A stretch of DNA of 7,554 nucleotides from Acidimicrobiales bacterium (GTDB lineage Bacteria; Actinomycetota; Acidimicrobiia; Acidimicrobiales; JABEUL01), in the NCBI GenBank assembly GCA_013044465.1, contig JABEUL010000293.1, forward strand, positions 1-7,554, given 5' to 3'. The notes beneath the pieces were generated by a model. That model was not told the DNA's origin. It saw only the letters and a list, made by a program, of their open reading frames with translations, and did no database searches. Within the stretch, counting starts at the first letter, position 1. Each line of letters starts with the position of its first letter. Of the stretch, positions 1 through 6,718 are shown in pieces. A program made the translations under genes and the position numbers.

Positions 1-81
1 GCCACTAAAAACCTCCAACAAGTCCAGGGTAAACTTCAGTAAAAGTCTACTTCTCCAGCTAGGAAATTCCCTAGATTTCCC
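1..81 (-). other. Out-of-frame continuation of the patatin-like gene
   Basis: On the minus strand, the frame one base ahead of the patatin frame is open from about position 81 to base 1. It reads SREFPSWRSRLLLKF and then TLDLLEVFSG. A W-R-S stretch followed by a leucine-rich basic/hydrophobic segment is what I would expect after the nucleophile region in actinobacterial patatin-like proteins; this is from memory, not an alignment. Removing one base from the GGGAAA run (76-81) would join the two frames without a stop. The gene continues beyond the window. Confidence 0.5.
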
Positions 82-322
82 GCTCAGACGCGGAGAGCCG
101 GATACCTTCGCCTTCAGGCCCAAAGGTAGAGACCCAGAGGTCTTCCATTGAAACACCTCTTCGCAGGTAAGCGCCAATTATGCTTCCCGCACTTGTCCCA
201 ATTATGAGATCAGCTGCTCTTGAGTCAAATCCAACTTCTTCCAGCGCCCTGATAGTCCCGACGTGATAGCCAAGACCGACTAATCCGCCAGCCCCCAGCA
301 CAACTGCTGTCCCATTCTTCAT
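71..322 (-). CDS. Patatin-like phospholipase, N-terminal part (frame broken)
   Basis: This is the start of a patatin-family serine acyl hydrolase, which cleaves acyl esters of lipids with a Ser-Asp dyad. The 83 visible residues hold the glycine-rich oxyanion loop GAGGLVG (residues 10-16) and the nucleophile elbow GTSAGS (42-47, with Ser44 as the predicted nucleophile). Family members are usually about 250-320 aa. The second catalytic motif (Asp-Gly-Gly/Ala) is absent, so this fragment alone cannot be active. The ATG lies 25 bases after the stop of the preceding gene, suggesting co-transcription, with only a weak AGAAG-like ribosome site. The reading frame stops at a TAG at 71-73, but another frame stays open to the window edge with plausible continuing sequence. 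A single-base indel, real or an artefact, is therefore likely. The family call is secure; the lipid substrate is unknown. Confidence 0.85.
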   Translation of the reverse strand: MKNGTAVVLGAGGLVGLGYHVGTIRALEEVGFDSRAADLIIGTSAGSIIGAYLRRGVSMEDLWVSTFGPEGEGIRLSASEREI

Positions 323-347
323 AAGAACTATCTTCTAGAAATGCCTA

Positions 348-1019
348 TTACCGGCCAAGTTTGCCAGCCGCTAAGTCTTCAGCAGTGGCCCACCCAAAAG
401 TAACCAAAGTATCTCTACGATCAATGTCTAAGCAGTCAAACTGAGCCGCTACTTCTGCCTCAATTTCTACTTTTGGACCTGTGAAATCAAGAAGTCCGTC
501 AATTTCACCAGTACCTTTCAAAACAAAAATTCGATCGTCAATTCTGTGTTCCCCACCAAAACGTTTAGCCAACCTTCTCCCCCAAGCTCTCTCCTCGCCT
601 GTTGGCTTGTGTGTTGGCCGTGGAACTATATCTATTAACCCTTGGAAAGCCGCAAATGCCTTCGAATCCATCATTCTGGTACCAACTAACACATCTTCGT
701 CTGGGAAGGCTAATACCGACCTTCTGTATTGATCTCCCAATACGTGTTTGAGAATCAACTCAGACTTTGAATTTGATTCCACGCTAGCTACACCGATTAT
801 GAGACACGGGGTCCCTCCAATGCGTTCCAACGTAAAAAATGACCAACCCCGCAACTTGTTTCCGTCATAGCACTTCGTGACAAGTACCCATTCGTCACGC
901 TGCTTAGATAGATATCCAACGTCAAAACCTGCAGGACCATGAGCAGACAAATCTGCCATCTCTGCGATCTCCCCGTCACTCAGTGCGGTGGCGTCCTTCG
1001 TCTCAACTAAAAGTGCCAT
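348..1019 (-). CDS. Unrecognised 223-aa protein, possibly with a divergent GNAT-like fold
   Basis: I do not recognise this protein as a named family. It is soluble in appearance, with no signal peptide or membrane segment, and is acidic at both ends. Residues about 43-75 read like strands of a GNAT acetyltransferase core (LVTKCYDG, GWSFFTLERIGG, CLIIGVASV). The part around residues 104-150 (DVLVGTRMMDSKAFAAFQGL, then IVPRPTHKPTGEE and a basic helix) resembles the late part of such folds, where a neighbour's name or position is read. The usual acetyl-CoA loop (Q/R-x-x-G-x-G/A) is not visible, so acetyltransferase activity is doubtful. The ATG start is preceded by AGGGA at very short spacing. 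It is followed closely by the patatin-like gene, so the two probably share a transcript. Coding status is supported by the 672-base open frame and close neighbours; function is unknown. Confidence 0.72.
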   Translation of the reverse strand: MALLVETKDATALSDGEIAEMADLSAHGPAGFDVGYLSKQRDEWVLVTKCYDGNKLRGWSFFTLERIGGTPCLIIGVASVESNSKSELILKHVLGDQYRRSVLAFPDEDVLVGTRMMDSKAFAAFQGLIDIVPRPTHKPTGEERAWGRRLAKRFGGEHRIDDRIFVLKGTGEIDGLLDFTGPKVEIEAEVAAQFDCLDIDRRDTLVTFGWATAEDLAAGKLGR

Positions 1020-1085
1020 TTCCCTATTTTACCTAAATTCACTACCCACTATCCACCGATGTCTATAAAATGGATATTACTTACT
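1020..1085 (-). other. Short AT-rich gap between dnaE and the 223-aa gene
   Basis: This gap of about 66 bases holds no gene. Reading towards the 223-aa gene, a TATAGA sequence (1062-1067) is a possible -10 box, matching four of six consensus bases, but no acceptable -35 box is visible. A matching -35 region would fall in the edge of the 24-bp palindrome. The last bases before the ATG are AGGGAA. A promoter here is possible but weakly supported; read-through from dnaE is an equal alternative. Confidence 0.3.
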
Positions 1086-1109
1086 AATTATGCATAATTA
1101 TGCATAATT
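1086..1109. repeat. Perfect 24-bp palindrome with 10-bp internal period
   Basis: The unit AATTATGCAT occurs twice in tandem (1086-1095 and 1096-1105) and is followed by AATT. The whole 24 bases equal their own reverse complement. The dnaE stop codon (1098-1100) lies at its centre, so it spans the last codons of dnaE and the beginning of the gap before the 223-aa gene. As RNA it could form a 10-bp, almost all A-U stem with an AAUU loop. No T-run follows in the direction of transcription, so it is not a standard intrinsic terminator. As DNA it could be a two-dimer operator. Confidence 0.9.
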
Positions 1110-4100
1110 TAAGTTCATGTTTTTCCTGGGTTCTATCACCTGGTCCCCAAATTGAAGCCTGAGCTCAGCCAATAAACCCCCTTTTGAATTTATCCAGTTC
1201 GACTCAGGCAATTCGACAAGTTTCTCCCCCAGCCGAATTCTCACGGGTGTCTTTCCGGGGAACTGGGATAGGACATCGTAAAGAGTAGCAATTTTCTCCT
1301 CAGTCATCTTTTCAACTGGAAGCCTAAGGGTGAGCGGGATCTGGCCATTTACAAATTCCGTAAGGTCTGGCAACGACACTTCCCTGGCCACTATTTTTAC
1401 TTCATTATCCCTAAGGTCCACCCTTCCTTTAACGCAAACTACATAATCATCGCCTAAATAGGAACTAACTTCGGCCATAACTTTTGGAAATACCAAAACT
1501 TCTATTGCAGTCTCTAAGTCTTCAAGTACAAAAGATGCCATTACTTCGCCGCGCTTGGTGGTCCTCCTGGAAAGATTGGTAATTACACCACCCACTTTGC
1601 ATTCTCCAAGTTCGCCTGAGTCCCTACGTACTTCACCTTGCTCATCAATGCAAGTCTCCCGCAATTCAAGCAACGTTAAGTCACAGTGGAGACTTAGTGC
1701 TTCTTCTAAACCGATTAAAGGATGGTCGCTGACATAAAGTCCCAGCATCTCTTTTTCAAAAGCAAGCAGGGAGTGTTTGTCGAATTCCTGGTTTGGGACA
1801 TTCATGCCCACATTGTCATATGAAGGCATCGAAGAATCGAGGGGATTTGAGTCAAGATGAGCGTCAAAAAGGGAGATTACACCTTGTTCTCTCTCTTTCC
1901 TTTTAGCCAATATGCGATCGATAATCTCCTCATAGACAAAACAAAGTCCTTGGCGTTTATGCCCAAGAGAATCAAAAGCACCAGCTTTGATAAGCGATTC
2001 AATTGTTCGCTTGTTCAATACTCCAGTATCTACCCTCCAGCAAAAATCAAAAAAGTCTTTAAAGAAACCGTGGGCGACACGCTCAGTGGATATTTTTTCC
2101 ACAAGTCCCTCACCGACGTTTCTGACTGCCGAGAGGCCAAACAAGATTTCTCGTTTACCATCATGGAAAATGGGGGTGAAATCTGATGATGATCCGTTTA
2201 TGTCCGGAACAGCTACGTTTATGCCCTGATTTCTGCATTCGCCAAGATAGATTGCCGACTTATCCTTGTCTCCTTTAACTGAAGTTAAAAGTGCAGCAAA
2301 GTACTGGACTGGAAAGTGAGCCTTTAGCCAGGCAGTTTGATATGCAATGAGGCCGTATCCATATGAGTGACTTTTATTAAATGCATAATCTGCAAATGGC
2401 TCAATCTGATCGAATAACTCAGTGCCTAACTTGGCGCCATATCCGCTATCTTCACATCCCTTAACGAACTTTTCTCGTTCTGCTTGAATTAGTGAGCGAA
2501 TTTTCTTGCCACATGCCTTGCGCAAATTGTCAGCTTCTTCAAGCGAGTATCCTGCAAAATGTTGTGCTACTCGCATGACAGATTCTTGATAGATCATTAG
2601 ACCATATGTATCTTTTAGAATCTCACTTAAGTCTTCATGAAGATACGTTACAGCCTGTCTGCCATTTTTTCGATCTGCATAGTCTTTGTGCATATTGGCA
2701 GCCATTGGACCAGGTCGATAAAGGGCAACTAAAGCCGCAATATCGTCAAAAGATGTTGGAGCCAATTGACGCATGAGCGCTCTCATTGGCCCGCCCTCTA
2801 ATTGGAACACTCCGATTGAGTCACCTTTTCTAAGCATTGCCAAAGTATCGTCATCTTTTAAATCAATTCGGTCAATATCTGGCCTTTCACCAGTTGAGTA
2901 CTCAATCAGATCAAGTGCTCTTTCTATGACGCTAAGGTTTCTTAAACCCAAAAAGTCCATTTTTAATAGACCCAAGTCTTCAACCCCATGCATCTCATAC
3001 TGGGTTACAATTGGAGCTTCACTTGGATCTCCGCCAGCTTCTGGCTTTCTCTGAATCGGAAGATACTCCACTAAGGGTTCATCAGTAATAACAACGGCTG
3101 CAGCATGAATACCGTCTTGACGCCTTAAGCCCTCTAGGCCCCTTGCAACTTCAATTACCCTTCGCGCATCGCTTTCATGTTCATACATTTCTCTAAGATC
3201 ATTAGCCGCTTTGAAACCGTCTTCAAAGCCTTCGGTTTTTATCAAACATGCACTTAGAGGTGTATCTCGCCCCATCACCAACGGTGGCATCGCCTTTGCT
3301 ACTTTGTCTCCCAAGCCGTATGGGAATCCAAGTACCCTCGCAGCATCTCTCACTGCAGCTCTCGCTTTAATTGTTGAAAAGGTTACGATTTGGGCAACGT
3401 GATCTGAGCCATATTTCTCGGCAGCATATTTGATCATATCGGAGCGATAACGTTCGTCAAAATCCATGTCAATATCAGGCATCTGTTTGCGTCCTGGATT
3501 AAGAAATCTTTCAAACAGCAAGTCATATTTGATTGGGTCTAGATCAACTATTTTTAAACAATATGCCACACAACAGCCAGCCGCTGAGCCTCTCCCTGGC
3601 CCTACCCTGATCCTGTTCTCCCTGGCAAATCTTATTAAATCCCAAACCACTAAGAAATAAGCCGCAAATCCCATGTCCGAAATGACCCGCAGTTCATATT
3701 CGATTCTCTCTTTTACCTCGGGCGCAAGAGGATAGCCATATCGCTCTTTTGCACCACTTTCAGTTAAAAATCTAAGGTAGGTTGCAGCGCTCTGTTCAGC
3801 ATTTTCACTTTGGAACTCTTTGGGGACAGGAAATCTCGGCAGGCTTGGCTTGCCAAGTTCAATATTGACACTAGCTCGATCGGCGATTTCAAGCGAGGAG
3901 TCACAAGCTTGGGGCAGTTCGCTAAATAATGAACGCATCTCTAAGGCGGACTTTAAATAGTGCTCGGTTCCTGAAAATTTGAATCTATTTGGATCGTCTA
4001 TGGTTGAGCCGGTTTGCACGCACAGTAAGGCATCGTGGGCTTCTGAGTCCTCCCTTGAACAGTAGTGGCTATCATTAGTGGCCAGAAGCGGAGCTCCTAA

Positions 4101-4742
4101 TTTTTTTGAGAGCTCTACCAACATTGGATTAGTTCTAAGCTGCTCTTTGATGCCATGGTCCTGCAACTCGACATACAAAGATTCTTTTCCGAAAATATCT
4201 TGGAGCCTTCCCGCAATTTTGAGAGCTTTAGCTTCATCACCTTTTAGGAGAGCTTGCAATACCAAGGAGCCAAGACAACCTGTAGTTGCAATTAGTCCCT
4301 CGTGATATTTCTCTAAAAGCTCGAAATCAATCCGGGGTTTGTAGTAATAACCTTCCAAGAATGCATCTGAGGATAATTTCATCAGATTTCTATAGCCTTG
4401 GGTTGTCTCGGCTAATACTGTGAGATGGTAGTAAAGTTTCTCTCCTGATTCACCTTCTCCACCAGTATCGTCTAGTTTTCCTCGCCGAGTCGGGCGGTCG
4501 AATCGAGATTCTTGAGCCATATAGGCTTCGGTTCCAATTATTGGCTTTATTCCGCTGGAAACACAAGTTTTATAAAAATCCAGGACACCATACATATTGC
4601 CATGATCAGTTATTCCAATGGCCGGCTGTCCGTCTTCTTTAGCCTTTTTTACAATGTCGGAAATTCGCGCCGCGCCATCGAGCATTGAAAACTCGGTATG
4701 GGTGTGCAAATGCACAAAACTCCTGGTGGAGCTAGGCGACAA
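1098..4742 (-). CDS. dnaE: DNA polymerase III alpha subunit, DnaE1 type (replicative polymerase)
   Basis: This is the catalytic subunit of the chromosomal replicase, which extends primers at the fork together with the sliding clamp. Numbering is from the TTG at 4742 (1214 aa, normal for DnaE1). An N-terminal PHP domain (about 8-280) keeps the expected metal ligands: H11, H13, D22, H47, E72, H106, C156, D224 and H226. The polymerase core has PGRGS (382-386), PDIDMDF with catalytic D423 and D425, and the third aspartate D596 in KMDFLGLRN. A helix-hairpin-helix-like segment (about 867-884), a clamp-binding-like QGVISLF (953-959) and an OB-fold (about 1046-1122) follow. The start is set by GGAGGT four bases upstream of the TTG; the longer frame to 4754 begins inside that ribosome site. 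It sits alone after a leader of about 123 bases behind cinA. The intact PHP site predicts built-in 3'-5' proofreading. Confidence 0.96.
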   Translation of the reverse strand: MSPSSTRSFVHLHTHTEFSMLDGAARISDIVKKAKEDGQPAIGITDHGNMYGVLDFYKTCVSSGIKPIIGTEAYMAQESRFDRPTRRGKLDDTGGEGESGEKLYYHLTVLAETTQGYRNLMKLSSDAFLEGYYYKPRIDFELLEKYHEGLIATTGCLGSLVLQALLKGDEAKALKIAGRLQDIFGKESLYVELQDHGIKEQLRTNPMLVELSKKLGAPLLATNDSHYCSREDSEAHDALLCVQTGSTIDDPNRFKFSGTEHYLKSALEMRSLFSELPQACDSSLEIADRASVNIELGKPSLPRFPVPKEFQSENAEQSAATYLRFLTESGAKERYGYPLAPEVKERIEYELRVISDMGFAAYFLVVWDLIRFARENRIRVGPGRGSAAGCCVAYCLKIVDLDPIKYDLLFERFLNPGRKQMPDIDMDFDERYRSDMIKYAAEKYGSDHVAQIVTFSTIKARAAVRDAARVLGFPYGLGDKVAKAMPPLVMGRDTPLSACLIKTEGFEDGFKAANDLREMYEHESDARRVIEVARGLEGLRRQDGIHAAAVVITDEPLVEYLPIQRKPEAGGDPSEAPIVTQYEMHGVEDLGLLKMDFLGLRNLSVIERALDLIEYSTGERPDIDRIDLKDDDTLAMLRKGDSIGVFQLEGGPMRALMRQLAPTSFDDIAALVALYRPGPMAANMHKDYADRKNGRQAVTYLHEDLSEILKDTYGLMIYQESVMRVAQHFAGYSLEEADNLRKACGKKIRSLIQAEREKFVKGCEDSGYGAKLGTELFDQIEPFADYAFNKSHSYGYGLIAYQTAWLKAHFPVQYFAALLTSVKGDKDKSAIYLGECRNQGINVAVPDINGSSSDFTPIFHDGKREILFGLSAVRNVGEGLVEKISTERVAHGFFKDFFDFCWRVDTGVLNKRTIESLIKAGAFDSLGHKRQGLCFVYEEIIDRILAKRKEREQGVISLFDAHLDSNPLDSSMPSYDNVGMNVPNQEFDKHSLLAFEKEMLGLYVSDHPLIGLEEALSLHCDLTLLELRETCIDEQGEVRRDSGELGECKVGGVITNLSRRTTKRGEVMASFVLEDLETAIEVLVFPKVMAEVSSYLGDDYVVCVKGRVDLRDNEVKIVAREVSLPDLTEFVNGQIPLTLRLPVEKMTEEKIATLYDVLSQFPGKTPVRIRLGEKLVELPESNWINSKGGLLAELRLQFGDQVIEPRKNMNLNYA

Positions 4743-4746
4743 GTAA

Positions 4747-4752
4747 ACCTCC
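4747..4752 (-). promoter_or_regulatory. Ribosome binding site that sets the dnaE start
   Basis: The minus strand reads GGAGGT, then TTAC, then TTG at 4742-4740. This is a full-strength Shine-Dalgarno at ideal spacing. The upstream in-frame TTG at 4754-4752 overlaps the GGAGGT and has no such site of its own, so the 4742 start is preferred. Confidence 0.85.
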
Positions 4753-4865
4753 AAAACAAATAACTAGGGTTCCACTACTTCCAGTATGCAACGTTTTAAC
4801 AAGCCCAAATTACACCCATGCAACTTGTAGTAAGTGGATCTACTCAAAGTGGCATCACTGGCTGG
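4753..4865 (-). other. dnaE leader / gap after cinA
   Basis: About 110 non-coding bases separate cinA from the dnaE ribosome site. They probably hold the dnaE promoter, but no hexamer pair is convincing. GTTGCAT occurs twice, at 4786-4792 and 4818-4824 on the minus strand, 32 bases apart. TTGCAT from the upstream copy followed 18 bases later by TTAAAA (4794-4799) is the best and still poor promoter candidate. After the cinA stop there is only a short AGTG/CACT hairpin without a clear T-run, so no terminator is called. Confidence 0.35.
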
Positions 4866-6155
4866 TTAAATAGAAATTAACCTGCGACGAAGCATATCCA
4901 ATGCTGACATAGCCGCCATCTCGCGTATCTGGTTCCTCCCACCTGCGAGATGAACCGATACTGCAATTTTTTCAGTTTCCACATTTAGGACATCTGCTTG
5001 TGCCTGGTCATTGCCTATAACTACTGAAATCCACACAGTTCCAGCCGGATTTCCCTCTTGTTCACTCGGACCTGCTACCCCCGTTATCCCAACTCCAATG
5101 TCTGAGCCGAACTTCTCTCGCACTCCCCTTGCCATCTCAAATGCGGTTTTGGCAGAAATCACAGGCCCTCTTTCAACTCCCAATTGTGCAAATTTGACTT
5201 CACTTTGATACGTTACTATCCCGCCCCGATACCAACTGCTTGCTCCTTGAACATTGACAAGCCTGGAAGAAAGCAACCCTCCAGTTAGAGACTCAGCCGT
5301 TGAAAGTGTCAGTTTTTTCCCATCGATGAGATTTGCCACTACCTGTTCCATCGAATTACCATCTGTTGAAAAAATATGATCTCCTATCAGTGACTTTAGA
5401 AAGTTTTCCTCAACTTCTAAAGCCTTTATGGGATCATCACTATTCTTAAGGCCTTTTGTAGCAATACGAATCTTTATTCCGTCTTTCCCACTTGCTTGGT
5501 ATGCCAAAGTTGCCACACCAGGATCGCTTGCCCTTTTGGCGTCCAACTCTTCAATATGGGTATGGAGCATGTCAGCCAATGCTGACTCAGAAAGTCCCCA
5601 GGTTGCCAGGTTGCGACTAACTATAACGTGAGACTCACCGCTGCGCTCGTTTAAATCAGGAATAACTGCTCTTTCGAACATTTCCTTCATCTCATGAGGA
5701 ACTCCGGGAAGTGCATAAATTACTCTGTTCCCAACGGGACAAATCAGCCCTGGTGCTGTACCTAGTTTTTGCACAATCGGTGTGGCACCTTTAGGAACAT
5801 CAGCCTGGAGAGCATTGGATTCAGGCATTTCACGTTTTCTTGAAGCAAACATTGTTTTGATCAACTCCAAAATGTCGTCGTGTCTGACAAGTTCAACGTT
5901 CATTACCTCGGCTATTGCTTGCCTTGAAATATCGTCCTGGGTAGGACCAAGTCCTCCAGTTATTACTACGGCATCGTTCCTGGCCAAAGCCTCCCTTATT
6001 ACTTGTACAATTCTTAGCTGATTATCCCCTACTGTTGAGCGGAAATAACAATCAAATCCACTCTCAGCCAGTTTGGTAGCCAGCCAAGCAGCGTTTGTAT
6101 CCACAATTTGACCAAGTAGAAGTTCGGTTCCAATGGTTATAACTTCTACCTTCAT
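4866..6155 (-). CDS. cinA: CinA: competence/damage-inducible protein A with C-terminal NMN amidase domain
   Basis: This is a full-length two-domain CinA of 429 aa. The N-terminal molybdopterin-binding-like (MoCF/COG1058) half is linked in this family to ADP-ribose or NAD-derivative pyrophosphatase activity. It shows GTELLLGQIVDTN (9-21), GGLGPTQDD (67-75) and ALPGVPHEMKEMF (148-160). The C-terminal PncC-type half deamidates nicotinamide mononucleotide in pyridine-nucleotide salvage. It shows TAESLTGG (286-293, Ser288 as predicted nucleophile), RGGIVTYQSEVK (310-321, with Tyr316 and Lys321) and GITGVAGP (356-363). The protein is cytoplasmic. The ATG overlaps the pgsA stop as ATGA, and no good Shine-Dalgarno precedes it, which points to translational coupling. 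rimO-pgsA-cinA is a known actinobacterial order. In some actinobacteria recA lies just beyond cinA, whereas here dnaE follows. A competence role cannot be inferred from this sequence. Confidence 0.95.
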   Translation of the reverse strand: MKVEVITIGTELLLGQIVDTNAAWLATKLAESGFDCYFRSTVGDNQLRIVQVIREALARNDAVVITGGLGPTQDDISRQAIAEVMNVELVRHDDILELIKTMFASRKREMPESNALQADVPKGATPIVQKLGTAPGLICPVGNRVIYALPGVPHEMKEMFERAVIPDLNERSGESHVIVSRNLATWGLSESALADMLHTHIEELDAKRASDPGVATLAYQASGKDGIKIRIATKGLKNSDDPIKALEVEENFLKSLIGDHIFSTDGNSMEQVVANLIDGKKLTLSTAESLTGGLLSSRLVNVQGASSWYRGGIVTYQSEVKFAQLGVERGPVISAKTAFEMARGVREKFGSDIGVGITGVAGPSEQEGNPAGTVWISVVIGNDQAQADVLNVETEKIAVSVHLAGGRNQIREMAAMSALDMLRRRLISI

Positions 6156-6718
6156 TTAACCGACAGATCCATTACTTTTTTTCCATCAATTAGGTACTGA
6201 ATTCCGGTAAATACCGTAAGCCCAACAGCAATCCAGAGAGCTACGACAATCACAATATTATGGTGCACCAAAACCGGCAAACAGGCAAGTCCTATTGCGC
6301 TGTCTTGAACAAAAGTCTTCGCTTTTGCGGTTTTTCTCGCCGGAATAGATACTCCCTTCTTTGCAGCATATGAACGATAAAAACTCATTGCAATCTCTCT
6401 TAATGCAACTATTGCCACAGGAATCCAAGATATTCTGCCCTGATATACCAAGACCCCAAAAGCTGCAAGTACAGCAACTTTATCGGCCAGTGGATCTAAA
6501 AATGCCCCTGACCTGGTAGCACCCATCTTGCGAGCCACCCAACCATCAATGCCGTCCGATACTGATACAACAAACCAAAGTCCAACGAGAAACCAAGAAG
6601 GTCCTGGATGGAGGAATAAGACAACCACAACAGGTGCGGCTGCAATTCTCGCTAAGGTTAAAAGGTTAGCGGGAGTCAGAATTGCTGATGGTCCAAAATT
6701 TGATTGATTTGAACTCAA
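6152..6718 (-). CDS. pgsA: CDP-diacylglycerol--glycerol-3-phosphate 3-phosphatidyltransferase (PgsA family)
   Basis: This integral membrane enzyme of the CDP-alcohol phosphotransferase family is predicted to make phosphatidylglycerol phosphate from CDP-diacylglycerol and glycerol-3-phosphate, the committed step to phosphatidylglycerol and cardiolipin. The 188-aa length is typical. The N-terminal TPANLLTLARI (15-25) leads into the first helix. The signature runs D55-x2-D58-G59-x2-A62-R63, then G71-x3-D75-x3-D79, with all four aspartates present. Only seven residues separate R63 from G71, where eight is usual. Further hydrophobic segments lie near 79-93, 96-112 and 150-173. The start is TTG, supported by GAGGG seven bases upstream, and overlaps the rimO stop as TTGA. 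The end overlaps the cinA ATG. Another CDP-alcohol transferase substrate is possible in principle, but operon context and the FLDPLADK motif favour PgsA. Confidence 0.92.
   Translation of the reverse strand: MSSNQSNFGPSAILTPANLLTLARIAAAPVVVVLFLHPGPSWFLVGLWFVVSVSDGIDGWVARKMGATRSGAFLDPLADKVAVLAAFGVLVYQGRISWIPVAIVALREIAMSFYRSYAAKKGVSIPARKTAKAKTFVQDSAIGLACLPVLVHHNIVIVVALWIAVGLTVFTGIQYLIDGKKVMDLSVK

Noticed and set aside
71..90. Programmed ribosomal frameshift in the patatin-like gene
   Set aside because: The slippery-looking GGGAAA is in the wrong phase for -1 shifting, and the needed shift is +1 with no known stimulator; an indel is simpler.
481..732. 83-codon plus-strand open frame antisense to the 223-aa gene
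   Set aside because: The composition looks like the reverse frame of a real gene, and the minus-strand frame is longer and operon-placed.
1086..1105. CRISPR-like or satellite array from the tandem 10-bp units
   Set aside because: There are only about 2.4 copies with no spacers, which is too short for any array.
1086..1109. Intrinsic terminator for dnaE at the palindrome
   Set aside because: The stem is almost all A-T and no T-run follows it on the minus strand, so it lacks the features of a rho-independent terminator.
1857..2186. 109-codon open frame on the plus strand
   Set aside because: It lies entirely antisense within dnaE, has no ribosome site or recognisable motif, and is explained as a shadow of the dnaE reading frame.
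4866..6155. cinA as evidence for a natural competence locus
   Set aside because: No com genes or uptake machinery are present, and CinA is widespread as a nucleotide-salvage/repair protein in non-competent bacteria.
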